DNA from: an uncultured bacterium
GTDB taxonomy: Bacteria > Patescibacteriota > Saccharimonadia > Saccharimonadales > Saccharimonadaceae
DNA length: 64,000 bases
Direction: 5' to 3'
NCBI GenBank assembly: GCA_938030735.1
Contig: CALHIM010000011.1
Location: 124,001-188,000 of the forward strand
Shown: positions 34,890-44,249 of the stretch, piece by piece
Layout: the number at the start of each line of letters is the position of its first letter
How positions within the stretch are numbered: the stretch's first letter is position 1
Program-made: the position numbers and the translations under genes
The notes under the pieces: generated by a model
What the model saw: only the letters and a program-made list of their open reading frames with translations
What the model was told of the DNA's origin: nothing
The model's database searches: none

Positions 34890-35492
34890 ATGAAAATAAA
34901 CACACAAAATACTAAAAAAACTGAAACTATTATTTTTGCTGCATTTGTAATTTTGCTGGTCGCTGGTGCTGGTGGAATTTTCTGGTGGGCAAATTCAAAT
35001 TCTCAAAAAAATAATGAGAAAAAAGAAGAAAATACCTCAAAAGTTGAAGAGAAAAAAGAAGATTCGAAAAACCCTGAAGAAACTAAAAAGCAAGAAGCTG
35101 CGAAAGAAATCATTAATTCGAAAACTAAAAATAATAATACTGATCGTGCTGAAGGAACTGTTGAATCCTCGGGGTATACAAATTTTCCAACTTATACAAC
35201 CGTGCAAGTTGAAGATGGTGCAGTTCGTGTGGCTGGGCAGATTTCAGGGCTCCTTTATGACGATGGGAATGGTAAATGTTCATATACTCTAACGCATTCT
35301 GATGGAACTAAAATTGAACTTTCAACTGAAATTTTAGAGAGCCCAAATAATAAATATTGTAAGGCAGTTTCGAAAAAAATTAGTGATAGTGAATTTAAGA
35401 CTGGAAAATGGACAGCAATAACAACTTATAAAAATTCAAAACAAAAACAAGAAGGAAGGTCGGATGCTCAAAGTTTTACAATCGAGAAGTAG
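34890..35492 (+). CDS. Membrane-anchored hypothetical surface protein
   Basis: 200 residues. One transmembrane helix (about 13-34), then a Lys/Glu-rich stalk (about 38-85), then a small beta-rich domain (about 95-200) with two Cys (CSYTL, KYC) that probably form a disulfide. RBS aggagaaa; -10 TGT-TAAAAT near 34863-34871. It overlaps the LGFP-repeat gene by 29 nt, so the two are cotranscribed and may form a surface pair. No family recognised. Confidence 0.7.
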   Translation: MKINTQNTKKTETIIFAAFVILLVAGAGGIFWWANSNSQKNNEKKEENTSKVEEKKEDSKNPEETKKQEAAKEIINSKTKNNNTDRAEGTVESSGYTNFPTYTTVQVEDGAVRVAGQISGLLYDDGNGKCSYTLTHSDGTKIELSTEILESPNNKYCKAVSKKISDSEFKTGKWTAITTYKNSKQKQEGRSDAQSFTIEK

Positions 35493-37191
35493 AAAATTTA
35501 AAAAATCAATTTTAATTGGTGCGCCAGTCGTGGCGGTTATTGTTTTTAGTTCTTTAGCTGTACTTAGAAATCTTTCTAACGCTGTTAAAGCAACCGATTT
35601 CAATCCTGGCCGAATTATTGACGACAGTATTTTTTATAATAAAGATGCAATGAATGTGCAGCAAATCCAAAGCTTTTTAAATAAGCAAATTGGTAGTTGC
35701 GATACCTGGGGTACCGGACCTTCTGGAAAAAATGATGGTAGAACCGCTGCTCAATTTGCTGCTGCACAAAATTCAAATTATTGGCATAAACCTCCATATG
35801 TATGTATAAATAATTATCACGAAAACCCAAATACTGGCGAAACTTCTTTTGAAAAAGGTGGCGGATCTTTCGAAGGTGGAATTTCGGCGGCACAGATTAT
35901 TTATGATGCGGCTCAGAAATATGGAATTAACCCGCAAGTTTTGTTGGTTTTACTGAAGAAAGAATCTCTCAATTTACTAGATGATAATTGGCCAGTAAAA
36001 ACTCAATATAAATATGCGATGGGATATGCTTGCCCAGATTCTGGCCCTGGATTTTCTGCTGCTTGTGCGGATTCAAAAGCTGGTTTTTATAAACAAATGA
36101 CTTTGGCAGCTTGGCAGTTAAAATATTATAAAGACCATCATAAAGATGGTGGCTATTCGCTGAAGCTTGGATGGAATAACATTCAATATTCACCAAATCC
36201 AGCTTGTGGTACAAAACGTGTTAATATTGAGAATGTTGCAACTTTAAGTTTGTATATTTATACGCCATATGTTCCGAACGATTCAGCACTAGCAAATTAT
36301 CCGGGAACTTCACATTGTGGAGCTTATGGAAATCGTAATTTCTTTATGTTCTTTAACCGGCTATTTGGCTCTACTCTTGAAAGTAAAAGAATATACAGTG
36401 GAATATATGAAAGATACATTGAGCTAGGTGGTGAAAAAGGATATCTTGGTGACGTAGATTCTGAATTTTTCAAGACCGATAAATCAATATTCCAAAGGTT
36501 TAAAAATGGTTTCATAATTGGAAGCGATAGTACTGGATATTGGGAAAACTATGGTAAAATTAGACAAAGATATTCTGAGCTAGGGTATGAACATGGTAAG
36601 ATGGGATTACCACTATCTGGATATTTTAACATTGTCAATAATGGTCGTGCGCAAAAATATCAGAATGGTTTCATAATTGGAAGTGATAGCACTGGATATT
36701 GGGAAAGTATTGGTTTAATTAGAGATAAGTATGCTCAATTAGGGTATGAACATGGTAAGATGGGATTACCTATAACGCAAGAATTTTCAACTATTCAAGG
36801 TGGATGGTTTCAAAAATATCAGAATGGTTTTATTATAGGTAGTCCAAAATCTGGATATCATGAAAGTTATGGTAAAATACGCGAACGCTGGAATAAGATT
36901 GGTAATGAAAAAGGCGCTTTAGGATTCCCTATTAGTGATGTTATTGAAGAAAAAGGTTATAAGATACAACACTACGAGAGGGGTGATATTATAGGAAACG
37001 ATAATTTAGGATATTGGGAAATTCAGGGTGATGTATTTAAATTCTATAATTCATTAAATGATGCGCAAAAAGATAAACTCGGCTTACCATTAAAGAATGA
37101 AGCATGGAATGATGGTAAATGGACTCAGAATTTCGAAAGAGGATTAATTACGGGTGTTGGTAATAAATATATATTAAAAATAGATAAATAG
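35464..37191 (+). CDS. Secreted protein with lysozyme-like N-domain and LGFP wall-binding repeats
   Basis: 575 residues; RBS aggaagg before ATG 35464. An N-terminal hydrophobic signal or anchor (about 15-40) is followed by a Cys-containing domain (about 45-305) with a transglycosylase-like helix and possible catalytic Glu in INPQVLLVLLKKES (about 158-171). From about 315, LGFP-type repeats follow, with YELGYEHGKMGLP-like signatures and a 53-residue period. LGFP repeats are typical of Actinobacteria wall proteins. In an actinobacterial episymbiont this would be a plausible host-wall adhesin; that is inference. The repeat part lacks the TTCGAA motif common elsewhere. Confidence 0.85.
   Translation: MLKVLQSRSRKFKKSILIGAPVVAVIVFSSLAVLRNLSNAVKATDFNPGRIIDDSIFYNKDAMNVQQIQSFLNKQIGSCDTWGTGPSGKNDGRTAAQFAAAQNSNYWHKPPYVCINNYHENPNTGETSFEKGGGSFEGGISAAQIIYDAAQKYGINPQVLLVLLKKESLNLLDDNWPVKTQYKYAMGYACPDSGPGFSAACADSKAGFYKQMTLAAWQLKYYKDHHKDGGYSLKLGWNNIQYSPNPACGTKRVNIENVATLSLYIYTPYVPNDSALANYPGTSHCGAYGNRNFFMFFNRLFGSTLESKRIYSGIYERYIELGGEKGYLGDVDSEFFKTDKSIFQRFKNGFIIGSDSTGYWENYGKIRQRYSELGYEHGKMGLPLSGYFNIVNNGRAQKYQNGFIIGSDSTGYWESIGLIRDKYAQLGYEHGKMGLPITQEFSTIQGGWFQKYQNGFIIGSPKSGYHESYGKIRERWNKIGNEKGALGFPISDVIEEKGYKIQHYERGDIIGNDNLGYWEIQGDVFKFYNSLNDAQKDKLGLPLKNEAWNDGKWTQNFERGLITGVGNKYILKIDK
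36487..36970 (+). repeat. Tandem LGFP repeats with exact 159-bp period
   Basis: The segment aatggttt(c/t)at(a/t)att recurs at 36505, 36664 and 36823, spaced 159 bp (53 codons) each time. The first two units are nearly identical for about 40 bp, indicating recent duplication. A weaker fourth unit follows. Confidence 0.85.
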
Positions 37192-37192
37192 C

Positions 37193-37225
37193 AGTTAAAA
37201 CAGCAGAGATGCTGTTTTAACTTAT
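37193..37225 (+). terminator. Strong hairpin after the LGFP gene
   Basis: A perfect 13-bp stem (agttaaaacagca 37193-37205, tgctgttttaact 37210-37222) closed by a GAGA tetraloop of the stable GNRA type. The U tract is weak, so it may act as terminator or as an RNA-stabilising 3' end. Confidence 0.65.
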
Positions 37226-37315
37226 TGAAAATAATCTAGAAAGCTAGCTATTTTCAGATGTTAAAATAGTTTAGTGTTGGAGTGTTAGGCGATATATGAT
37301 ATAATTAAAAGCATA

Positions 37316-38140
37316 ATGATTAAAATAGGATTTTTTGAAAAGAGGAATCGGGTTCTGCTTGTAGAACTCGTTAAAACAGATTTTAAGTTAAGGTATCAAG
37401 GCTCAGCTTTGGGAATTTTATGGTCAGTTCTTAAGCCACTTATGATTTTTGTGGTGATGTATTTTATATTTGTAAAATTCTTGCGAATTACTGATTCTTC
37501 AATTCCAAACTATGCAATAACTCTACTCCTTGGTCTCTCTCTTTGGGGATTTTTTACCGAAGCAGTTACTTTGGGGATGAATTCAATTGTTGCTCGTGGT
37601 GATTTGATGCGAAAAATTAATTTTCCAAAATATATCGTGATTATTTCTTCAATGGTGAGTGCTTTAATTTCACTTTCAATTAATCTTTTGGTGGTTTTAG
37701 CTTTTGCAATTTTTGCTGGTGTAAAATTCCAATGGTCTGTTTTAATTTTGCCATTTAACATTATAATTCTTTTTGCTACAGCTTTTGGTTTAGCGTTAAT
37801 TTTATCAACTCTTTATGTTAAATTCCGTGATATTTCGCATATCTGGGAAGTATTTATGCAGATTTTAGTCTATTCAATGCCAATTATGTATCCAATTTCA
37901 ATGGTTACAAAAGTTTCAATTTTTGGATTTTCGATTGCGAAAATTATGATGCTTAACCCAATTGCGCTTGCGATTCAAGATATTCGCCACAATTTGATCG
38001 CTCATGAAACACCAACTTTCTGGACACTTTTCGAAAATTACTGGTTTGTGTTAATTCCAATTTTGGTCACAACTTTATTAGTAGCTTTTGGTCTATGGTA
38101 TTTTAATAAAAATTCGAAAAAATTTGCGGAGATTATGTAA
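37316..38140 (+). CDS. Polysaccharide ABC exporter permease (Wzm-type)
   Basis: 274 residues, six hydrophobic helices. The N-terminal LVKTDFKLRYQGSALGILWSVLKPL is the hallmark of ABC-2 polysaccharide/teichoic acid exporters (Wzm/TagG). It forms the channel for lipid-linked glycan with the following ATPase. Extended -10 TGA-TATAAT (37300-37305) lies 10 nt before the start. It overlaps the ATPase gene as TAATG. Confidence 0.92.
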   Translation: MIKIGFFEKRNRVLLVELVKTDFKLRYQGSALGILWSVLKPLMIFVVMYFIFVKFLRITDSSIPNYAITLLLGLSLWGFFTEAVTLGMNSIVARGDLMRKINFPKYIVIISSMVSALISLSINLLVVLAFAIFAGVKFQWSVLILPFNIIILFATAFGLALILSTLYVKFRDISHIWEVFMQILVYSMPIMYPISMVTKVSIFGFSIAKIMMLNPIALAIQDIRHNLIAHETPTFWTLFENYWFVLIPILVTTLLVAFGLWYFNKNSKKFAEIM

Positions 38141-39303
38141 TGGGAAAATACGCTTTAGAAGTAAAAAATGTTTCGAAAAGTTTTCGTTTGCCAACAGAAC
38201 AGGCGAGTGGTATTAAACAGGCTTTTGTAAACTGGACGAAGGGAATTAAAGGTTATAAAGAACAAAAAGTTCTTAAAGATATTTCATTCAAGGTTAAAAA
38301 GGGTGATTTTTATGGTATTGTTGGGCGAAATGGTTCAGGAAAATCCACGTTACTTAAAATTATTTCGCAAATTTATACGCCAGAGAGTGGTACAGTAAAA
38401 GTTGACGGAACTTTGGTTCCATTTATTGAACTTGGTGTTGGGTTTAATCCAGAACTTACTGGCCGTGAAAATATTTATTTAAATGGTGCACTTCTTGGTT
38501 TTTCAAAAGAAGAAATTTCTGCAATGTATAATGAAATTGTGGAATTTGCTGAGCTTGAAGAATTTATGGATCAGAAATTAAAGAATTATTCTAGCGGAAT
38601 GCAAGTTCGTTTGGCTTTTTCTATTGCAATTAAAGCTCAAGGTGATATTTTAGTGTTGGATGAAGTTTTAGCAGTTGGTGATGAAGCCTTTCAGCGTAAA
38701 TGTAATGATTTTTTCGAAAATATTAAGAAAGATAAAACTAAAACTGTTATCTTAGTTACACATTCAATGGCAGATGTTAAAAAATATTGTAATAATGCTA
38801 TTTTTATTGCAGATGGTATGATAAGTGAATCTGGTGATGTTGATAAAGTTGCTGAGAAATATATAGCTTCCAACCTAGACACGCTTAATTCGCGCAATAT
38901 TCATAATTCTACTACTGATTGTAATTCTTCCTCAATTAAAATTGTTGGGAATAAACCAATTATTCATCATGGTGAATATTTTGAGGCTGATATAGAATAT
39001 TCGTATGGCGGTGATGCTGAATTATATATTGCTTATACTCTTCAAGATGAAGGTAGAGGTGGTAGAGTATATGATAGTGGTCATGTAAAGGTTTCTTCAG
39101 ATAATTCAGTATTTAATATTAGGATTTCTTTAGACAACTTTAATTCTACCGACTTTAGGTTAATTGCAGTTCTGTATGAAAAAAATAAAGATTATTCTAA
39201 AGCTATTGCGAACACTTTTGATGGCGGTGATTTTAGATTTAAATATTTAACTGATAAAACTGATAACGACTATGGTTTAGTAAAAAAGAATATTATTGAA
39301 TAG
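38140..39303 (+). CDS. Polysaccharide ABC exporter ATPase (Wzt-type) with C-terminal glycan-binding domain
   Basis: 387 residues. Walker A GRNGSGKSTLL (about 67-77), signature YSSGMQVRLAFSIA (about 149) and Walker B ILVLDEVLAVGD (about 171) define the ATPase. Residues about 250-387 form a beta-rich extension like the Wzt C-terminal domain that recognises the glycan to be exported. The ATPase part contains TTCGAA (38172, 38713); from 38719 onward the DNA lacks it for 1 kb. The C-domain may therefore have been exchanged together with the following glycosyltransferases, which would make sense for glycan specificity. Confidence 0.9.
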   Translation: MGKYALEVKNVSKSFRLPTEQASGIKQAFVNWTKGIKGYKEQKVLKDISFKVKKGDFYGIVGRNGSGKSTLLKIISQIYTPESGTVKVDGTLVPFIELGVGFNPELTGRENIYLNGALLGFSKEEISAMYNEIVEFAELEEFMDQKLKNYSSGMQVRLAFSIAIKAQGDILVLDEVLAVGDEAFQRKCNDFFENIKKDKTKTVILVTHSMADVKKYCNNAIFIADGMISESGDVDKVAEKYIASNLDTLNSRNIHNSTTDCNSSSIKIVGNKPIIHHGEYFEADIEYSYGGDAELYIAYTLQDEGRGGRVYDSGHVKVSSDNSVFNIRISLDNFNSTDFRLIAVLYEKNKDYSKAIANTFDGGDFRFKYLTDKTDNDYGLVKKNIIE

Positions 39304-39322
39304 GAATAGATAGTTTTTAAAT

Positions 39323-39356
39323 AATACCACTACTTGAGTTTAAGCAGTGGTATTAA
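39323..39356. terminator. Terminator between converging exporter and glycosyltransferase genes
   Basis: Stem aataccact (39323-39331) / agtggtatt (39346-39354) with an inner ctt/aag extension. A/T tracts on both sides permit use in both directions. Confidence 0.75.
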
Positions 39357-39375
39357 AATAAAAAATATTAATTTT

Positions 39376-40491
39376 TTAGATTATTTTTTTCAGTGTGTAA
39401 TATTTTTCATCTAATTTCGTATTTTTTTGAGATTTAATATTTTTAATAAACAACAATATATTAGCCAAAATAAATGTTAATAGAGCATTTTTTAGTATTA
39501 AGGTTGCTATAAGTAGAAGTATATATTTTATTATACCAATCTCTGGTGTTTTTTTAATAAATTTTGGTGCTAGTATTCTATTGTCAATAATATGCTTTAT
39601 ATTATTTAAAGATTTTTTAGATCCTTCTTGCTTGGTTGAATATTGAATAGATGACATCATGAAAGATATTAGCCATCTAGCTTTAACAAGTTGAACATAA
39701 GGGTTATTGTGCTGATTTGCTATTTTCGAAAATTTATCTAGCTCTCTTGCATTTTTTATTCTATATTCAGTGCTGAGCTTTGTAGTTTTTACTATACTTG
39801 TTTGACTATTAGATATATATGTGTAATAAGGGGTTATATCTAGCATATCAATCCTGCTTGATTTTAACAAGAAATTCAGGTTGAATATTAGATCTTCTCC
39901 AAATCTAAGGTTCTCATCTAATTTAATATTATTATCATGGATTATATTTTTTCTATAAAGCCTATTCCATAGATTGTACATTCGTCCATCTAAACTTAGA
40001 GATTTCAATGTTTTTCGTGCTATATCATTTTTACCTGTTATGGATTGTTTTTCTAAATTAATGTGTCTATAAGTACTTTTATTATTTTGATCATGCCTTA
40101 TGTTCCACCCAAAAACAAGCATATCTGAATTTTTATAATTATTCATTTTTATTGTTTTTACGGTGTTTAAAAGATGCTCGGAATCTATAATGTCGTCTGA
40201 ATCGCAAAATCCAATCCATTCTCCAGATGCATTAGATATTCCAATATTTCTAGATGCGCTAGGGCCAGAATTTTTTTGTCTTATTACTGATACATCATTA
40301 AGCTTGGATATATTTTTTAGAGAATTTAGCGTTTCTTGATCATCTGATCCATCATCAACAACTATAATTTCTAATATATTATCCATTGTATTATTTATTT
40401 TAAATATTGAATTAACAATATTTTCTATATTAGTACCCGTATTAAATACGGGTACTATAAAACTTATTAAATATTTCGAATTATTGCTCAT
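39376..40491 (-). CDS. GT2-family glycosyltransferase
   Basis: 371 residues. The GT-A start ISFIVPVFNTG (about 9-19), EIIVVDDGSDD (about 42-52) and WIGFCDSDDIID (about 92-103, DXD metal site) are intact. A hydrophobic region lies near the C-terminus (about 315-350). It adds a sugar to a surface glycan. It follows the large bifunctional transferase by 8 nt. The DNA is AT-richer and uses AUA more than the flanking genes, suggesting transfer. A TATAAT overlapping the upstream stop lies 7 nt before ATG. Confidence 0.9.
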   Translation of the reverse strand: MSNNSKYLISFIVPVFNTGTNIENIVNSIFKINNTMDNILEIIVVDDGSDDQETLNSLKNISKLNDVSVIRQKNSGPSASRNIGISNASGEWIGFCDSDDIIDSEHLLNTVKTIKMNNYKNSDMLVFGWNIRHDQNNKSTYRHINLEKQSITGKNDIARKTLKSLSLDGRMYNLWNRLYRKNIIHDNNIKLDENLRFGEDLIFNLNFLLKSSRIDMLDITPYYTYISNSQTSIVKTTKLSTEYRIKNARELDKFSKIANQHNNPYVQLVKARWLISFMMSSIQYSTKQEGSKKSLNNIKHIIDNRILAPKFIKKTPEIGIIKYILLLIATLILKNALLTFILANILLFIKNIKSQKNTKLDEKYYTLKKII

Positions 40492-40499
40492 ATATTTAA

Positions 40500-42641
40500 T
40501 TATATATCCTTAGAGACCTTATCTATAAAGCTTTCCCATGAATGCTGCGTTTTTAACTTTTTTCGCAAATTTGCTGTAAATTTTTCTGCATATGTCGGAT
40601 TGTTTTTTAGGAATTCTATAGCTTTCACATATCCATCTATATCTTCCATATCTACTAGTAATCCACTCTCTTCATTGGTTATAAATTCGCTGATTCCACC
40701 AATATTACTGGATACTATTGGTATTCCTTTGGATGCTACTTCTAATAATATATTTGGAACTCCATCTGTTTGAGAGGTATATAAATATATATCGTAGTTA
40801 CTTGTTTCTATAGAATTTATACCTTTAAATCCTCCCATATAGTTAACTCGAGAGTCCTTGAAATAATTTTTGCTATATTGTTTCTTTTCAATGACTCCGT
40901 ATGCATCTATTTCGAAATCTTTTGAGAGCTCTTTAGATATTTTTTTAAGGATATCTGGTCTTTTTTGGAGTGCTATTCTGCTGGCCCATAGAATTTTAAT
41001 TTTTTGACCATATTCTATATTATTCGAATTGTTATCTTCTTCTATAGTTTGTGGTTGATAGTGAACTCTAAACTTAGACTTTTCGAACAAATTATTTTCC
41101 AAGGCTTGATCTATTACCGCTTGGTTATCTGTGAAAACTAAATTAACTATATCCCACACTTCTACTAATTGAGGGTCTGCGAATGAAAGTATTCTATCTT
41201 TTTGGCTAGTAAATTCACGCATGAACAAAGATATATTTAATTTAATATTTTTTTCTTTGATTACTGACTTGTGCTCTGATAGCCATCTATACCAATACTC
41301 ATCATTTATTAAGTGTAGATTTTTAATTTTTGCTTGTATTAGGAGACGCGACCATATTATATTCTTTTCATAATCTCCCATTTTTTTCGTCAATCTTCCG
41401 AAATCTATTAGATCTACTCCTAAATTATTGAAAAAATCGATAGTTGGCTTATTAAAAGGCTGTGTCGATAATATTCCTATATTCCATTTAGGGTGAATCT
41501 CTTTTAAAGCTCTGATATAGTTAGAAATTAACTTTTCTGTTCCGCCCCTTCCGCTCATAGCAGGTGCTAAGAACAAATAATCTATATTATTTCCAGATAT
41601 CTGTTCGCATAGCTTTTTATATACGATTCCATATTCATTGTCTAATGGGTTAAAAGTTAGTGGATGAAATTCTACTTGTGATATTTTTTCTTTTGTGGGG
41701 TAGAGTTGATTTTCTATGGCATTAATTTCTCGCCAATCTTCAATAAAGAAGGTAGGGAGCTTTTTCATATTTTTTTTGCTCAGGATTCTTGATGCTACTG
41801 GCGACATAGCCCTTCTTATATTCTCTGATTTTTTTGCAATATCGTATAGTGCTCGATAATATTTTTTAATATTAATCCTAGAGCTTGTCTTTTTTTGAGG
41901 TGTTGGCATTTCGACTGACTTAATATATTCTATATCGAACAGATCTGAATAGTCTAGGATTGTATTTTTGTGTTGGGTTGATACCGAGACGTTAGGTCGC
42001 TGGCGATAGAAGAAAGTAGTTTCAGGCGCAATAAGTATGGGTATATTTTTAGAAATAATATCACAGTTAAATAGATAATCCTCGAATCCAAAACCTCCTT
42101 TTTGGGGTTTGAATGGCGTATCTTTTAATAACTCTGTTTTAGCTATTAAAGTTAATGTCCATGGATTCCAATATGACATCTGTATAGAGTCTATATTTTT
42201 TTCTGTAGAATTTCGCATTTGCCATATTGATAGAGAATTCATGCGTGTGCCAAACATTGCATGTATTTGAGGTCTGATAATTGAATTTTCGTTTTCTTTT
42301 AATTTTTCTAATCCATTCTTGAACCAATTCTTAGACACTAGATCATCGCCATCTATAAGTGCACATATTGATCCTTTCGCATTTGAGATTGCGAAATTTC
42401 TATTATCTGCAGGGTTTCCGAAAGATGATTCAAATATTCTGATTTGTTTTTTCTTACTCAAAAATTTAGCAACTCTTATAGTTTCATCATCTGGATTATC
42501 TAGACTTATAATTATTTCATAGCTTATTTCGGGTAATAGTTCTATAGATTTTTCTATAGATAATATTGTTTTATATAGATACAATCCTTCGTTATGGGCT
42601 GTTACTACTATAGATAATTTAGTCTCTTCTATATTTTTCAT
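40500..42641 (-). CDS. Two-domain glycosyltransferase: GT2 N-domain fused to GT4 C-domain
   Basis: 713 residues from ATG 42641. An in-frame ATG at 42650 overlaps the -10 TGC-TATAAT and is rejected; the chosen ATG is 7 nt after that box. Residues about 5-230 are GT-A: LSIVVTAHNEGLYL, IIISLDNPDDET, CALIDGDDLVSKNW. Residues about 345-710 are GT-B/GT4, including RGGTEKLISNYIRAL and the donor-site motif GVPNILLEVASKGIPIVSSNIGG. Such fusions make two consecutive linkages of one repeat unit. Low TTCGAA density and biased codon use support acquisition by transfer. Confidence 0.88.
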   Translation of the reverse strand: MKNIEETKLSIVVTAHNEGLYLYKTILSIEKSIELLPEISYEIIISLDNPDDETIRVAKFLSKKKQIRIFESSFGNPADNRNFAISNAKGSICALIDGDDLVSKNWFKNGLEKLKENENSIIRPQIHAMFGTRMNSLSIWQMRNSTEKNIDSIQMSYWNPWTLTLIAKTELLKDTPFKPQKGGFGFEDYLFNCDIISKNIPILIAPETTFFYRQRPNVSVSTQHKNTILDYSDLFDIEYIKSVEMPTPQKKTSSRINIKKYYRALYDIAKKSENIRRAMSPVASRILSKKNMKKLPTFFIEDWREINAIENQLYPTKEKISQVEFHPLTFNPLDNEYGIVYKKLCEQISGNNIDYLFLAPAMSGRGGTEKLISNYIRALKEIHPKWNIGILSTQPFNKPTIDFFNNLGVDLIDFGRLTKKMGDYEKNIIWSRLLIQAKIKNLHLINDEYWYRWLSEHKSVIKEKNIKLNISLFMREFTSQKDRILSFADPQLVEVWDIVNLVFTDNQAVIDQALENNLFEKSKFRVHYQPQTIEEDNNSNNIEYGQKIKILWASRIALQKRPDILKKISKELSKDFEIDAYGVIEKKQYSKNYFKDSRVNYMGGFKGINSIETSNYDIYLYTSQTDGVPNILLEVASKGIPIVSSNIGGISEFITNEESGLLVDMEDIDGYVKAIEFLKNNPTYAEKFTANLRKKLKTQHSWESFIDKVSKDI

Positions 42642-42707
42642 ATATACCATTATAGCATATAGCGTGTTGAAATTGAATATTGGATTAGTGTGTGTTATAA
42701 TGATGAC
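42642..42707. promoter_or_regulatory. Divergent near-leaderless promoter pair
   Basis: 66 bp separates two outward genes. Minus strand TGC-TATAAT ends 7 nt before ATG 42641; plus strand TGT-TATAAT (42696-42701) ends 6 nt before ATG 42708. Both boxes, if mistaken for coding sequence, translate to a false CYN start. Confidence 0.65.
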
Positions 42708-44249
42708 ATGGTAATTAAGGCATTAAGATTATTTTCTCTTATCAGCTTAATATTTGGCATATTTGGTCTTTCGAAAAATATATTCAGTGTATATGATTCT
42801 TATAAAGTATTGATTATAGCAATAGTATTAGTTTTATTTGTTGCAGCGGTTTTTTTATTATCTAAAAAATTTAGTAAGAAAACTCTGCTTATATTCTTTA
42901 TTTTTATTGCTTCGGTCTCTCAAATGATAACTGGTTTTTCTACTGCCTCAACACAACATTCTTGGGATGCTGGTGCTATACAAACCATAGCTAATAACTA
43001 TATAAAAACTGGTAACACTGATCCAGATGATAAAGCTTGGGAATATAATTATTTATTGAGATATGATAATAATATAACTATAACTTATTTTGTAGTAATA
43101 ATATATCGTATAGCTAATTTTGTGGGTATTGATAAAGATATACTTCTAATTATTATAAATAATATATTAGTTCTTCTTTCTTCATTATTTATAATGGCTA
43201 TTATATATGTCAAATTTAATAAATCTGTATTTTCTATTATGTCAACATTTATTATTACTATAATAAACTTTTCTCCATATTCTACGATATTTTATACGGA
43301 TACTGTTGGTCTGTTTTTTGTTGCTTCTCAGCTATTTATTCTTTTACTTATCGAATTATATGCAGAAAAAGGCAATGGTTACACACTAAAAATCTTAACT
43401 ATATTATTAGGAATTTTTGCTTACTTAGGGTGTGCTATAAAGCCTACTACTTTAATATTGATGATATCAATATTTCTATCTTCGTTATTTTTTATAAATA
43501 GATGTCGAAATGTTAAAATAATCGCAAAATATTTTGGTTTATTTATATTTGGAGCTGTTTCTTCCTTTTTTGTATTAAATACTTTAATTGTATCTTCTAA
43601 CGGTTTTGCGAAATATTCCAGTAGTCAAATACGCGAAAAAAGAACTGGATTTTTGCATTATTTAGGTATGGGATCTATGCGAGGGCTTCCACCTTATAAT
43701 GAATGTAATAATGGATCATATTGCCCGAGATACGCTGATGATACTGCCGCTAAAGGCGCAAGAGAGCGCGAGAAAGTAAGTTTAAATATATTTATTGATA
43801 GTTTGACAAATAATTTTCCTTTTGGATGGCTTAAATTTGCTATTTTAAAGATTTCAAATTTCTTTAACGATGGAACGTTCGGAGTGTGGGGAGAGGGTTC
43901 TAGTAGAAATAATTTCATACATTTTTTAGCTGAAGGTAATATAGTGCATAAATTTAGGCGTTTTCTATCTTGGAATGGTGATAAATTTCGGCTATTTAGT
44001 GTTTTTATTTCTATTATGTGGGGAGCTATTCTTACTTTATTTACAATTTTTATCTTTAAATCAGCTAATAAGTTTAAACACTATCATTTAGTTTTACTAT
44101 TTTTCACTCTTTTAGTAGTTGCATATCAGGTTTTATTTGAAAGTAGGGCAAGATATATTTTTATATATTTACCTATTTTTATAGTAGGCGCTGCGTTTGG
44201 TTTAAATTTTATATTGGAGATATATAATGGCCGTAATGAAAAAAGATAA
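42708..44249 (+). CDS. Polytopic membrane protein, probable lipid-linked-sugar glycosyltransferase (GT39/GT-C-like)
   Basis: 513 residues from ATG 42708, with about 11-12 transmembrane helices. An extracytoplasmic stretch after the second or third helix (TASTQHSWDAGAIQTIANNYIKTG, about 85-108, with Asp) and a late soluble loop (about 305-370) resemble GT-C enzymes of the dolichyl/polyprenyl-mannose type. Could instead be a polymerase or flippase; the family is uncertain. It has almost no TTCGAA (one, at its 5' end) and frequent AUA codons. It overlaps the next gene by 23 nt. Confidence 0.7.
   Translation: MVIKALRLFSLISLIFGIFGLSKNIFSVYDSYKVLIIAIVLVLFVAAVFLLSKKFSKKTLLIFFIFIASVSQMITGFSTASTQHSWDAGAIQTIANNYIKTGNTDPDDKAWEYNYLLRYDNNITITYFVVIIYRIANFVGIDKDILLIIINNILVLLSSLFIMAIIYVKFNKSVFSIMSTFIITIINFSPYSTIFYTDTVGLFFVASQLFILLLIELYAEKGNGYTLKILTILLGIFAYLGCAIKPTTLILMISIFLSSLFFINRCRNVKIIAKYFGLFIFGAVSSFFVLNTLIVSSNGFAKYSSSQIREKRTGFLHYLGMGSMRGLPPYNECNNGSYCPRYADDTAAKGAREREKVSLNIFIDSLTNNFPFGWLKFAILKISNFFNDGTFGVWGEGSSRNNFIHFLAEGNIVHKFRRFLSWNGDKFRLFSVFISIMWGAILTLFTIFIFKSANKFKHYHLVLLFFTLLVVAYQVLFESRARYIFIYLPIFIVGAAFGLNFILEIYNGRNEKR

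Noticed and set aside
36301..37190. Nucleotide repeats in the LGFP gene as a mobile or CRISPR-like element
   Set aside because: The 159-bp period is in frame and encodes a recognised protein repeat, so it is a coding tandem repeat.
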